Shown here: positions 1 to 6,930 of the stretch, in pieces | Layout of the letters: every line of letters starts with the position of its first letter | Numbering within the stretch: the first letter of the stretch is position 1 | Assembly: GCA_937923365.1 (NCBI GenBank) | Contig: CALAIJ010000327.1 | Location: 1-12,248, forward strand | DNA length: 12,248 nt | From: an uncultured Sulfitobacter sp. | GTDB lineage: Bacteria; Pseudomonadota; Alphaproteobacteria; Rhodobacterales; Rhodobacteraceae | Reading direction: 5' to 3' | Made by a program: the position numbers and the translations under genes | The notes under the pieces: model-generated | The model's input: only the letters and a program-made list of their open reading frames with translations | What the model was told of the DNA's origin: nothing | The model's database searches: none

Positions 1-1
1 C

Positions 2-235
2 ATGCCGGACAACCTACGCGATTGCGCTGCGTTTCTGGAAGGCGATCTGGCGTTCGGCCCATGGGCACTGGGTGCGACATACAGCTACTGCGATCCCTAT
101 CTTTTCTTGATGTCTCGCATGTCGGAAATCGCAGGCGTGACGCTGGCGGATTATCCCAAACTGGCCACCCATGCAGCCGCCGTGATGCAGCGCCCCGCGA
201 CACAGCGCGTGTTGGCGCTGCACGGGATGGGGTAG
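2..235 (+). CDS. Glutathione S-transferase, C-terminal part (5' end outside window)
   Basis: This is the last 77 residues of a glutathione S-transferase, a cytosolic enzyme that conjugates glutathione to electrophiles. The visible part is the all-helical C-terminal domain. The string GPWALGATYSYCDPYLF is typical: a GPW-x-LG turn, then the S-x-x-D helix N-cap box and a DPYLF helix, followed by a closing region with P-x-L-x-x-H and RPA-x-QR-x-L. The N-terminal thioredoxin-like domain with the glutathione site is missing because the gene starts left of the window. The ATG at base 2 is therefore probably an internal methionine. About 218 bases separate it from the next gene, so the two may not share a transcript. 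The family is clear; the substrate is unknown. Confidence 0.85.
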   Translation: MPDNLRDCAAFLEGDLAFGPWALGATYSYCDPYLFLMSRMSEIAGVTLADYPKLATHAAAVMQRPATQRVLALHGMG

Positions 236-443
236 CCCCTTCGTCGGTGCAAAGACTGCTTTGGCCGTATCGCCTGCTTTGCTTCGTCGCAGCCGGACTG
301 AAATCATGCTGCGGCTGTCGCTTTTGGTGACTGTTACGCGATCAGTGATGCCGGGCGTGATGTGCACCCTCATAGCGCAGCTTGGCGCGCAGGCCTTAGC
401 ACCTCTGTACGGGCGCAGGGTTTCCTGTTTGAGTAGAGCAAAA

Positions 444-449
444 GAGAGG
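444..449 (+). promoter_or_regulatory. Ribosome binding site of the ArgE-type gene
   Basis: GAGAGG lies 1 base before the ATG at 451 and 4 bases before the ATG at 454. The spacing favours 454 as the working start, although the two differ by one residue only. Confidence 0.5.
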
Positions 450-453
450 CATG

Positions 454-1608
454 ATGCTAACCAAAGATCTGCTGCGCGACCTGATCGCTTTTCCAACCAT
501 CAGTGCCGATCCCAATCTGGCGCTGATCACCTACTGCGCGGACTTGCTGCGCGATGCGGGCGCGGAAGTGACGCTAATAAAAGACGAGACGGGGCAGAAG
601 GCGAACCTTTATGCCACGGTTGGTCCCACCGACCGCCCCGGTGTGCTGCTCTCTGGGCACACGGATGTTGTGCCTGTTGCGGGTCAGGATTGGACCGTGC
701 CACCCTTCGAGATGACCGAGGGCGACGGCAAGCTTTTTGGTCGGGGCACGACAGATATGAAAGGCTTTGTCGCCAGTGCCCTGCGCACAGCGATCAAGGC
801 GGCCGACCTGCAACTGGAGACCCCTCTTCACATCGCCCTGTCCTATGACGAGGAAGTGGGCTGCGTTGGCGTCCGCTCCCTGATTGATATGCTCGCGCAA
901 GCGCCCTTTACCCCGCAGTTCTGTATCGTAGGAGAGCCAACCTCGATGGCCGTTGCCACGGGCCACAAAGGCAAGACTGCCGCGCGGGTGACAACGACGG
1001 GCCGCGAGGGGCATTCGGCGCTGGCACCCACCGCGCTGAACGCTATCTACATGGCCTGCGACATGATCGGCACGATCCGCGAGATCCAGGACGACATCGC
1101 GGCAAGCGGCACACGCGATGCGGATTATGATGTCCCCTATACAACGCTTCATGTGGGTACCCTGTCAGGCGGGACCGCATTGAACATTGTCCCGAACAAG
1201 ACAACCTTCATGTTCGAAATCCGCGCTCTGCCGCAGGATGATCCTAAGGCGATCCTCGCGCGTATCGAAGGCTGTCGGGACCGCTATCTGGCAGACCTGC
1301 GCAAGACGTTTCCGATGGCGGATATCACGATTGAGGTGACCAACAGCTATCCATCGCTGAACACGCCGGTGAACAGTGAGGTGACCCGATTGGCTCAATC
1401 CCTGACGGGCGCAAACACAACGATCAAAGTGGCTTTTGGCACCGAAGGCGGGCTCTTTTCATCACAGCTTGGCGTGCCAACGGTGGTCTGCGGGCCGGGG
1501 TCGATGGCGCAGGGTCACAAGCCGGACGAATACATCACAACAGCGCAACTGGATGCCTGCGACGCGATGATGGACGCGCTGTTGCAGCGGCTCTCTGCAG
1601 GGCTTTGA
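454..1608 (+). CDS. argE: ArgE-type M20 family deacetylase (acetylornithine deacetylase-like)
   Basis: This is a two-metal amidohydrolase of the M20/ArgE family, 384 residues, normal for the family. Counting from the ATG at 454, the ligands are all visible: H69 and D71 in GHTDVVP, D101 in GRGTTDMKG, the EE pair 133-134 in SYDEEVG, E161 in VGEPTS, and H355 in AQGHKPDE. The lid/dimerisation domain lies at about 172-290 and includes the conserved H187 in GREGHSA. ArgE removes acetate from N-acetylornithine in arginine synthesis, but paralogues in catabolic loci cleave other N-acylated amino acids. Given the neighbouring amine-catabolism genes, either role is possible here. The gene ends tail to tail with the Rieske gene, 10 bases apart. 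The start at 454 was chosen on ribosome-site spacing. The family is secure; the exact substrate is not. Confidence 0.9.
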   Translation: MLTKDLLRDLIAFPTISADPNLALITYCADLLRDAGAEVTLIKDETGQKANLYATVGPTDRPGVLLSGHTDVVPVAGQDWTVPPFEMTEGDGKLFGRGTTDMKGFVASALRTAIKAADLQLETPLHIALSYDEEVGCVGVRSLIDMLAQAPFTPQFCIVGEPTSMAVATGHKGKTAARVTTTGREGHSALAPTALNAIYMACDMIGTIREIQDDIAASGTRDADYDVPYTTLHVGTLSGGTALNIVPNKTTFMFEIRALPQDDPKAILARIEGCRDRYLADLRKTFPMADITIEVTNSYPSLNTPVNSEVTRLAQSLTGANTTIKVAFGTEGGLFSSQLGVPTVVCGPGSMAQGHKPDEYITTAQLDACDAMMDALLQRLSAGL

Positions 1609-1618
1609 CTGTCTGGCC

Positions 1619-2752
1619 TCAGGCGCCTTCGGACCCACGCTGGATACGTGCGTTGATGTAATGGGCAAAGTCGTAGTTGGGCCGCTCCAGATGTGATAGA
1701 TGGCCGGGGTCGGCAGCGCTTGAACACAGCCCGCGATAGACCTTTTCGGTGCAGCCTTTGTCCTCGACGTTGACGGCGTCCAAGAGGGTCTTCAGCGTGA
1801 CAAAATTGGCCTGCGCATCTGCGTCACCGGCATAATCGTCGGACATGCCCCCGCCAAAACTGATGTGCACCTGCCCAACACCGTGCGGATGCAGGCTGAG
1901 GTACCAAAAGTATCCCGGCGTCAGTGTGATCAGCAAACTGGGGTAGATCGCCAACAGGAACGTGGTGCGCCGACGCTCGCCTTTCATGCGGGTGTTGGAG
2001 GGGTGTGCCATCGCGATGCGCAGGGAATCGTCCTTGAGGATCGTATGATAGTTGAACGCCTCTTCCCCGGGCGGGCAGATCATTTCTTCCAGCTTGGACA
2101 GGCCGCCGATGGTGCCTGCGTGGCAGACGGGTAGATGGTAGCTTTCCATGAAATTCTCGGCGAGGACCTTCCAGTTGGTGTCCCAGATATGGGTTTCGAA
2201 AAAGGTCTCTGTATAGTTTGTCATGTCGTAGTCGCTGACCATCTCGGCGACCTTTGCCAGTTGGTCGGCCACATCGGCCGCATCCGCGTTGAGCGAAACA
2301 AACACCCAGCCCAGCCATTCCTGACAACGGATGTCGGGCAGTTGGTAGTCGGTCTTGCAAAAGCCCTCGTTCAACGTCATCGCTGGCGCACCGCGCAGGC
2401 TGCCATCAAGGTTGTAGGTCCACGCGTGGTAGGGGCAGACGATGCTGCGGGTGTTGCCGCGCCCCTCAAGCAGCGTCGACATGCGGTGGCGGCAAACATT
2501 GGACATCGCCCGCAACGCGCCTTGCCCGTCCCGCAGCACGATGATGGGCTGACCTGCCAGTTCCAGCGTGACGTAGTCGCCCGTCTTTGCCAATGCAGAG
2601 GCACGGCCCACGCAGAACCAGTCTTTGGCAAAAATATCGCTTATTTCGCGCGCCAAAAAATCCTCTGACGTGTAGACCGAAGGCGGCATGGCCCGTGCCC
2701 GCTCAAACGGGGCGGAGACATTCTCGCGCAGTGCATCTGCCGCGTCTTTCAT
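1619..2752 (-). CDS. Rieske non-heme iron oxygenase, alpha subunit
   Basis: This 377-residue protein is the terminal oxygenase component of a Rieske monooxygenase or dioxygenase. The N-terminal Rieske domain binds a [2Fe-2S] cluster through C87-x-H89 (NVCRHR) and C106-x2-H109 (CPYHAW). The C-terminal catalytic domain holds mononuclear iron through H206 and H211 (ESYHLPVCH), with D331 in VNVEDKG as the likely third ligand. The residue that bridges the two iron centres is E203, three before H206, where most ring-hydroxylating oxygenases have Asp. A glutamate there is known from carnitine monooxygenase (CntA/YeaW), whose relatives (glycine betaine and stachydrine demethylases) take quaternary ammonium substrates, so I infer an N-methylated or betaine-like substrate. 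The reductase partner is not in the window. The start is the ATG at 2752, with an AGAGGG ribosome site 9-10 bases upstream. It follows the TRAP genes on the same strand after a 211-base gap and may have its own promoter. Confidence 0.9.
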   Translation of the reverse strand: MKDAADALRENVSAPFERARAMPPSVYTSEDFLAREISDIFAKDWFCVGRASALAKTGDYVTLELAGQPIIVLRDGQGALRAMSNVCRHRMSTLLEGRGNTRSIVCPYHAWTYNLDGSLRGAPAMTLNEGFCKTDYQLPDIRCQEWLGWVFVSLNADAADVADQLAKVAEMVSDYDMTNYTETFFETHIWDTNWKVLAENFMESYHLPVCHAGTIGGLSKLEEMICPPGEEAFNYHTILKDDSLRIAMAHPSNTRMKGERRRTTFLLAIYPSLLITLTPGYFWYLSLHPHGVGQVHISFGGGMSDDYAGDADAQANFVTLKTLLDAVNVEDKGCTEKVYRGLCSSAADPGHLSHLERPNYDFAHYINARIQRGSEGA

Positions 2753-2777
2753 GGCCTAGGCCCTCTTTCTGGCAAGA

Positions 2778-2795
2778 CCAAAGGCGTCCCTTTGG
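2778..2795 (-). other. Stem-loop in the Rieske gene leader
   Basis: CCAAAGG and CCTTTGG form a perfect 7-base-pair stem with a 4-base loop. It sits 25 bases upstream of the Rieske start codon, just before the ribosome site. There is no T-run after it on the minus strand, so it is not a clear terminator for the TRAP transcript. A leader or RNA-stability role is possible. Confidence 0.35.
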
Positions 2796-2933
2796 CTGCG
2801 TGAATTCGCCCTGAATTTGCGGGCAAAGTCGCACGAGGTAAAGACCACTTTGAAATCCACGCCCTACAGCGATGTTGATTGACCGCTGCGTACTGTGGCC
2901 CGCTGCAAAATTTGCGACAGGCTTTGCGATTTG

Positions 2934-2945
2934 AGTGCATACCAG
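2934..2945. promoter_or_regulatory. Weak candidate operator upstream of the Rieske gene
   Basis: AGTGCATACCAG shares its last nine bases (GCATACCAG) with the candidate operator CTGGCATACCAG at 6911, but its left half is not conserved. It lies about 180 bases upstream of the Rieske start. Right beside it on its left is a direct repeat TTTGCGA (2911-2917 and 2923-2929), 12 bases start to start. Location and half-site identity are suggestive only. Confidence 0.25.
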
Positions 2946-2963
2946 CGATACGTCCGGCGGTGC

Positions 2964-4247
2964 CTAGCCCCCGATCAAACGGGGCAACGTCAGAGAGACA
3001 GCCGGCACAAAGGTAATCAACATCAGCGCCACGAAGATCGCCAGATAAAATGGCCAGATCGTGCGAACTGCCTGCTCCATCGGCAGTTTCCCGACAGCGC
3101 ACCCCACAAACAGGCATGACCCCACCGGCGGCGTGCACAGACCAAGGCCAAGGTTGACCAACAAGATCATGCCAAACTGCAGCGGATCAATCCCGAGCGA
3201 ATTGGCCACAGGCAGGAAGATGGGCGTGCAGATCAGGATCAGCGCCGCCATATCCATAATCATACCCAGCACCAGAAGTGCTATGTTGATCATCAGCAGG
3301 ATCAGAATGGGATTGTCCGTCAAACCCGTCAGCAGGTCTACGGTCTTGTTTGGCACACGGTAGAACGTCAGCATGTAGGCAAACGCGCCTGCGCAGGCGA
3401 TCAGGATCATCACCATCGCGGTGGTCCGCACGGACGACGAAACTGCGGCCAGGAAATTCTCCCAGGTGATCGAACGGTAGACGATCAACGTCACGACGAA
3501 AGCGTAGATCGCCCCGAACGCGCCTGACTCGGTCACTGTAAAGACGCCCGACAAAACGCCACCCACGATAATCACGGCAGTCAGCAGACCGGGGATTGCG
3601 CCAAAGAAGGCCATGGCAAGGGCGGTCCAGCCCGGAAACTGCTCCCCCTGATAGCCACGTTTTACGGCGACCAGATAGGCGGCCATCGCAAGACAGATAC
3701 ACATCAGTATGCCCGGGACGACACCTGCGAGGAACAGCTTGGAGATGGATATCCCACCACCAGCGGCAATCGCAAAGATGATCATGTTGTGGCTTGGCGG
3801 AATGATGATGCCTGCGATGGAAGACGTCACCGTGACGTTCACCGCATAGTCGGCGTCATAGCCCTTTTCTTTCATGACGGGCACAAGGATCGATCCCAGG
3901 GCCGAGATGTCCGCGATGGCGGAGCCTGAGATGCCACCAAAAAGCATCGAGGAAAAGACGTTCACAATCCCAAGACCCCCGCGCACTGCCCCGACGGCAG
4001 CAGACGCAAAGCGCACCAGTCGCATGGCGATGCCGCCGTGGAACATCAGCTCCCCTGCGAAGATGAAAAACGGGATCGCCATCAGGGCAAAGACATTGAT
4101 ACCCGAGACGATGCGTTGAAACCCGATCAGCAATGGCAGCCCTTCGTACCAGAAGGCCGCGATGGCAGAGATGCCCAGCGCAAAGGCAACCGGAGTCCCG
4201 ATCACCACACAGAATGCGAATATTCCCAGAAGAACGAAAATGCCCAT
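2964..4247 (-). CDS. TRAP transporter large membrane subunit (DctM family)
   Basis: This 427-residue, very hydrophobic protein is the main transport channel of a tripartite ATP-independent periplasmic (TRAP) transporter, which uses the sodium or proton gradient to import a substrate delivered by a periplasmic binding protein. Length and composition suit about 12 membrane segments in the inner membrane. Family hallmarks are the FGGISGSAIAD motif (103-113), the IIPPSHNMIIF motif (about 148-158), and the late GLGLCTPPVG segment. It starts at the ATG at 4247 with an AGGGG ribosome site 6 bases upstream and only 9 bases after the stop of the small subunit, so the two are translated from one mRNA. 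Family certain; the imported compound must be judged from the binding protein and neighbours. Confidence 0.95.
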   Translation of the reverse strand: MGIFVLLGIFAFCVVIGTPVAFALGISAIAAFWYEGLPLLIGFQRIVSGINVFALMAIPFFIFAGELMFHGGIAMRLVRFASAAVGAVRGGLGIVNVFSSMLFGGISGSAIADISALGSILVPVMKEKGYDADYAVNVTVTSSIAGIIIPPSHNMIIFAIAAGGGISISKLFLAGVVPGILMCICLAMAAYLVAVKRGYQGEQFPGWTALAMAFFGAIPGLLTAVIIVGGVLSGVFTVTESGAFGAIYAFVVTLIVYRSITWENFLAAVSSSVRTTAMVMILIACAGAFAYMLTFYRVPNKTVDLLTGLTDNPILILLMINIALLVLGMIMDMAALILICTPIFLPVANSLGIDPLQFGMILLVNLGLGLCTPPVGSCLFVGCAVGKLPMEQAVRTIWPFYLAIFVALMLITFVPAVSLTLPRLIGG

Positions 4248-4256
4248 GGCAGGCCC

Positions 4257-4784
4257 CTATTCCAGACTGTCGCTACGGTCATCAACGCCCAGAAACAGGC
4301 GGATCAGATGACCTATGGAAAACAAAAGGATCAGGCCGCCACCAATCGTCAGTGGCAAAGACCGAAGACCTTCCGGAACCTGAATAAGCGGGATCAAAGA
4401 GCCCCATTTGAAAATCGTTAGCTTGGCGCCGTACCAAAGCATCATCGCGCCGAATCCGCCCATGATCAGATCGCTCAGAACCACCAGCACCTTACGCATC
4501 CGTCGCCGCAAGCTGTTGCGCAGGATCAGCACGGACAGATGGGTGTTTTCGTGCACGCCAACCGCTGCGCCCAGAAAGGCGATGACCATCACCAACAACA
4601 ATGCCACCTGCTCGACCCATGTGGGGGTAGCGTTCAGCACGTAACGGCCAAAGACCAGCCAGCCAAATATAACGGTCAGCACGACCAAGGCGACCCCCGT
4701 CAGAACCCGACAGGCAAAGGCGATCATATCAAGTGTCGCGGTCATCCGCCGTACAGAAACGGGTATGGAAGTGGCATCGGACAT
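4257..4784 (-). CDS. TRAP transporter small membrane subunit (DctQ family)
   Basis: This 175-residue inner-membrane protein is the small partner of the TRAP permease; it stabilises the large subunit and helps dock the binding protein. Four hydrophobic segments are visible at about 24-46, 58-78, 99-122 and 142-165, which is the DctQ topology. The conserved FGRYVL and TWVEQ elements between the first two segments are present (family form R...W.E). The ATG at 4784 is chosen: GGAG lies about 8 bases upstream. A TTG codon immediately before it is less likely to be used. It sits between the binding-protein and large-subunit genes, as usual. Confidence 0.92.
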   Translation of the reverse strand: MSDATSIPVSVRRMTATLDMIAFACRVLTGVALVVLTVIFGWLVFGRYVLNATPTWVEQVALLLVMVIAFLGAAVGVHENTHLSVLILRNSLRRRMRKVLVVLSDLIMGGFGAMMLWYGAKLTIFKWGSLIPLIQVPEGLRSLPLTIGGGLILLFSIGHLIRLFLGVDDRSDSLE

Positions 4785-4804
4785 CAAATTTCTCCGGCAA
4801 GAGC

Positions 4805-4838
4805 AATGCCCGACTTCGGATTTGCGAAGCCGGGCATT
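4805..4838 (-). other. Intercistronic stem-loop between TRAP binding-protein and membrane genes
   Basis: AATGCCCG and CGGGCATT pair over 8 bases; after one A/C mismatch, CTTCG and CGAAG add 5 more pairs around a 6-base loop. It fills the 76-base gap between the binding-protein stop and the small-subunit start. On the transcribed strand it is followed by GCTCTTGCC with no U-run, so a full terminator is unlikely. Partial termination or protection of the upstream message would give excess binding protein over permease, which TRAP systems need. Confidence 0.6.
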
Positions 4839-4860
4839 CTTAGCTTACATCGAAACGCGC

Positions 4861-5841
4861 TTAGTCTGTGGCCTGAATAAGCTCGACCAAAGAGCGCAGG
4901 CCGGGGTTCGTCTCGAAATAGGCCTCATAGACCGGACCCATTGCCGCCTGGAACGGCGCTTTGTCGGCCACTTCGTTCACGACAACGCCCGCGTCTTCGA
5001 CAGCCTTGCGGCTGACCGCCTCGCGCGCGGCCCAGAGATCACGTTGCATCAACGCAGACTCTTGAGCAGCCGCAGTCACCGCCGCCTGCATGTCCGCCGA
5101 CAGCGCGTTGAACGTGTCGGTATTGATGCAGATACACTCCGGGATGATCAGGTGCTGGGAGAGCGAATAGTAACCTGCAACCTCGAAGTGACCGGTGGAT
5201 TCGTAGGACGGCCAGTTGTTTTCCGCGCCATCCACAACGCCGGTTTTCAGCGCCTGATAGACCTCGGCAAAGGCCATGGGTGACGGATTGCCGCCAAGCT
5301 CGGCGATCATGCCTGTGAACAGATCGTTGTTCATCACGCGGACCTTCATGCCCACGACGTCTGCGGGCGTGTTGATCGGCTTGTCACCGTTGTAGAATGA
5401 CCGCGCGCCGGCATCATACCACGCCAAAGGCATCAGACCCTTGGCCGCCATGCCTGCCGCGATCGCCTGACCCCCTTCGCTGTCCAGCACACGGAACATG
5501 TGTGGCACGTCCTTGAAGATAAACGGCAAGGATACAACGTTTGCTTCGGCTGCAATCGGACCGATGGGGCCCAGGTTGAAGTTGCCGATTTCCAGACCGC
5601 CCAAGCGTACCTGCTCTACCGCATCGGGCTGGCTGCCCAAAGTCCCGCCGTGGAACATCTGCAATGTGATTTCGCCGCCGGTCTTGTCGGCCAGCAGTTC
5701 GGCAAACTTGTCCATGGCAACGGTGTTAGGATACCCGTCAACGTGAATATTCCAGCCGCGCCACTCGGCCGCGCTTGCCGCGCAGCCCAGAACGGCCAAA
5801 GCAGCAGCGCCGACCAATGATTTTGTTAGTGTGTGGAACAT
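4861..5841 (-). CDS. TRAP transporter periplasmic substrate-binding protein (DctP family)
   Basis: This 326-residue protein captures the substrate in the periplasm for the TRAP permease encoded downstream. Residues 1-25 form a Sec signal peptide: a short basic start, a hydrophobic core (LVGAAALAVLG) and an ASA-A cleavage site. Mature-protein landmarks of the DctP family are present: GARSFYNGDKPI, then DVVGMKVRVM, where R168 matches the near-invariant arginine that binds a substrate carboxylate, then FAEVYQALKTGVVDGAENNW. The arginine implies a carboxylated ligand, which a betaine or amino acid derivative would satisfy. The frame is open further upstream, but the ATG at 5841 is chosen because it has a strong ribosome site and begins the signal peptide. 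A strong -35 box and a palindromic operator lie about 90-110 bases upstream. Confidence 0.94.
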   Translation of the reverse strand: MFHTLTKSLVGAAALAVLGCAASAAEWRGWNIHVDGYPNTVAMDKFAELLADKTGGEITLQMFHGGTLGSQPDAVEQVRLGGLEIGNFNLGPIGPIAAEANVVSLPFIFKDVPHMFRVLDSEGGQAIAAGMAAKGLMPLAWYDAGARSFYNGDKPINTPADVVGMKVRVMNNDLFTGMIAELGGNPSPMAFAEVYQALKTGVVDGAENNWPSYESTGHFEVAGYYSLSQHLIIPECICINTDTFNALSADMQAAVTAAAQESALMQRDLWAAREAVSRKAVEDAGVVVNEVADKAPFQAAMGPVYEAYFETNPGLRSLVELIQATD

Positions 5842-5845
5842 GATG

Positions 5846-5854
5846 TCCTCCCTT
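5846..5854 (-). promoter_or_regulatory. Strong ribosome binding site fixing the binding-protein start
   Basis: On the minus strand AAGGGAGGA ends 4 bases before the ATG at 5841. It is the strongest ribosome site seen in the window and sets the start at the signal peptide. It suits a binding protein made in excess. Confidence 0.75.
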
Positions 5855-5922
5855 GAGTTTTTGAACCCTTTTCTCAACTTGACGGGTCCCTTATCGGGCG
5901 GCCCGCGCCGTTGATTGCACTC

Positions 5923-5951
5923 AAAGAAGACTAGTATACTAGAATTGTCAA
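5923..5951 (-). promoter_or_regulatory. Candidate promoter of the TRAP operon
   Basis: On the minus strand a perfect -35 box TTGACA (5946-5951) is followed, after 17 bases, by TTCTTT (5923-5928) as a weak -10. The palindrome at 5931-5942 sits inside the spacer, so a protein bound there would block RNA polymerase. A strong -35 with a poor -10 is common in alphaproteobacterial promoters. The -10 assignment is uncertain. Confidence 0.45.
5931..5942. promoter_or_regulatory. Candidate GntR operator A (TRAP operon)
   Basis: CTAGTATACTAG is a perfect 12-base palindrome with the GT-(N)-AC core typical of GntR-family operators. It lies 89 bases upstream of the binding-protein start codon, downstream of the regulator gene. 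Near-copies occur at 6911 and 6931, upstream of the divergent SDR gene. Binding by the regulator at 6092-6778 is inferred. Confidence 0.65.
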
Positions 5952-6091
5952 CTGTGAACTGACCCATCACATGGTTGCCGTCGAAACGTTCAGTATTATC
6001 GGTATCGGGAGTTGTTCAGAGGTGCCGACCTGAGGGTCAGGCTGTCACGGTGCGCCGGACAACAAGCGTCCACTCTTCTGATTCATCAGGA

Positions 6092-6778
6092 TTAGGCAGG
6101 CTCAAAGTAGTTCGCATTCGTCTCGGAGATGGCCTTGATCGTATCGTCCAACCGCGACAGGTGGCGCACACCAAACTCGACCGCCCGTTCGGCATCATGA
6201 TTCATGACCGCCTGCGCAATCGCACGGTGGTCCTGCACCAGTTCGGGCATACGGTTCTCTTTGGACAGGCTCAGCAGGCACAAGCGGTCAACCTTGGACT
6301 TTTCGGTCTGGATCACGTCAAAGGCGAAATCCACCTGCCCGATCTGGCAAAGACATTTGTGAAAATCGTAGTCCAGCGCGCCGAATTTTTCGACGTCTCC
6401 GTCCTTGATGGCCTGCTCTTGCGCAACAAGAGATGCTTCAAGCTGCGCGGCCCCTTCGGCATCGCAATGTTGCGCAGCACGGCGCAGAACCTCTGTTTCA
6501 AGAGCTGCGCGCACAAACCGCGACTTCACGATCTCGCGCTGTGAGAACCGCCTCACCTCGGTGGCGCGCTGAGGCCGAATCAACAAAAGATCAAGATTGG
6601 CCAAACGGCTAAAGGCATCGCGAACGGGTTGGCGCGACACACCGAACTGCGCGGCGATATCAGCTTCGGAGATCTTGTCACCGGGACGCAGTTGCAACGA
6701 CAAAATCTCGTCGCGCAGGTGGTCAAAGATGTCATCAACACTGGTCCGTCGCGCACCGAGTTGTGTTACTTGCGCCAT
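6092..6778 (-). CDS. GntR family transcriptional regulator with FCD domain
   Basis: This 228-residue protein is a FadR-subfamily GntR regulator, likely the local repressor. The winged helix-turn-helix covers about 13-78, with the recognition motif ISEADIAAQFGVSRQPVRDA and the following wing (LLLIRPQRATEV). The FCD ligand-binding domain covers about 85-215 and keeps the metal-site residues: D136 and H140 in LDYDFH, H184 in DHRAIA, and H206 in VRHLSRL. FCD regulators with this set usually bind a metal ion and a carboxylate-bearing inducer, which fits the binding protein's arginine. The ATG at 6778 has GGAG 9 bases upstream. It lies between the two catabolic arms, and candidate operators occur on both sides, so it probably controls the TRAP genes, the SDR-led operon and itself. 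The inducer is unknown. Confidence 0.93.
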   Translation of the reverse strand: MAQVTQLGARRTSVDDIFDHLRDEILSLQLRPGDKISEADIAAQFGVSRQPVRDAFSRLANLDLLLIRPQRATEVRRFSQREIVKSRFVRAALETEVLRRAAQHCDAEGAAQLEASLVAQEQAIKDGDVEKFGALDYDFHKCLCQIGQVDFAFDVIQTEKSKVDRLCLLSLSKENRMPELVQDHRAIAQAVMNHDAERAVEFGVRHLSRLDDTIKAISETNANYFEPA

Positions 6779-6910
6779 GGCGCCGTCTCCATACTGAGTT
6801 GGTCGTTGGACTTCTTAGCGGACTCCTCGCCAAAACGAAACCATCGCAAACATGCGTCCGTCAAGGCCCCCTGCATGGCACGCGGCAAAACCGCGGCGAC
6901 ACGGTTTCGA

Positions 6911-6922
6911 CTGGCATACCAG
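6911..6922. promoter_or_regulatory. Candidate GntR operator B (SDR promoter region, distal)
   Basis: CTGGCATACCAG has perfect CTGG/CCAG arms around a CATA centre. It lies exactly 20 bases (start to start) from operator C, about two helical turns, so two dimers could bind the same DNA face. It sits between the divergent regulator and SDR genes. Confidence 0.55.
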
Positions 6923-6930
6923 ATAAACGA

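Noticed and set aside
290..325. CAGCCG/CGGCTG stem followed by CGCTTTT downstream of the glutathione S-transferase
   Set aside because: It is a 6-pair stem with a 16-base loop and only four Ts, too weak to call a terminator.
2753..2762. GGCCTAGGCC palindrome next to the Rieske start codon
   Set aside because: It lies between ribosome site and start codon, has no related copies nearby, and at 10 bases is not remarkable in GC-rich DNA.
5842..5970. In-frame N-terminal extension of the TRAP binding protein to 5970
   Set aside because: It would bury the signal peptide inside the protein and cover the promoter, operator and strong ribosome site. The ATG at 5841 is much better.
6029..6089. Small inverted repeats (CCTGA/TCAGG at 6029-6041, CTGAT/ATCAG at 6078-6089) after the regulator gene
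   Set aside because: The stems are only 5 pairs with tiny loops and no U-run, so neither supports a terminator call.
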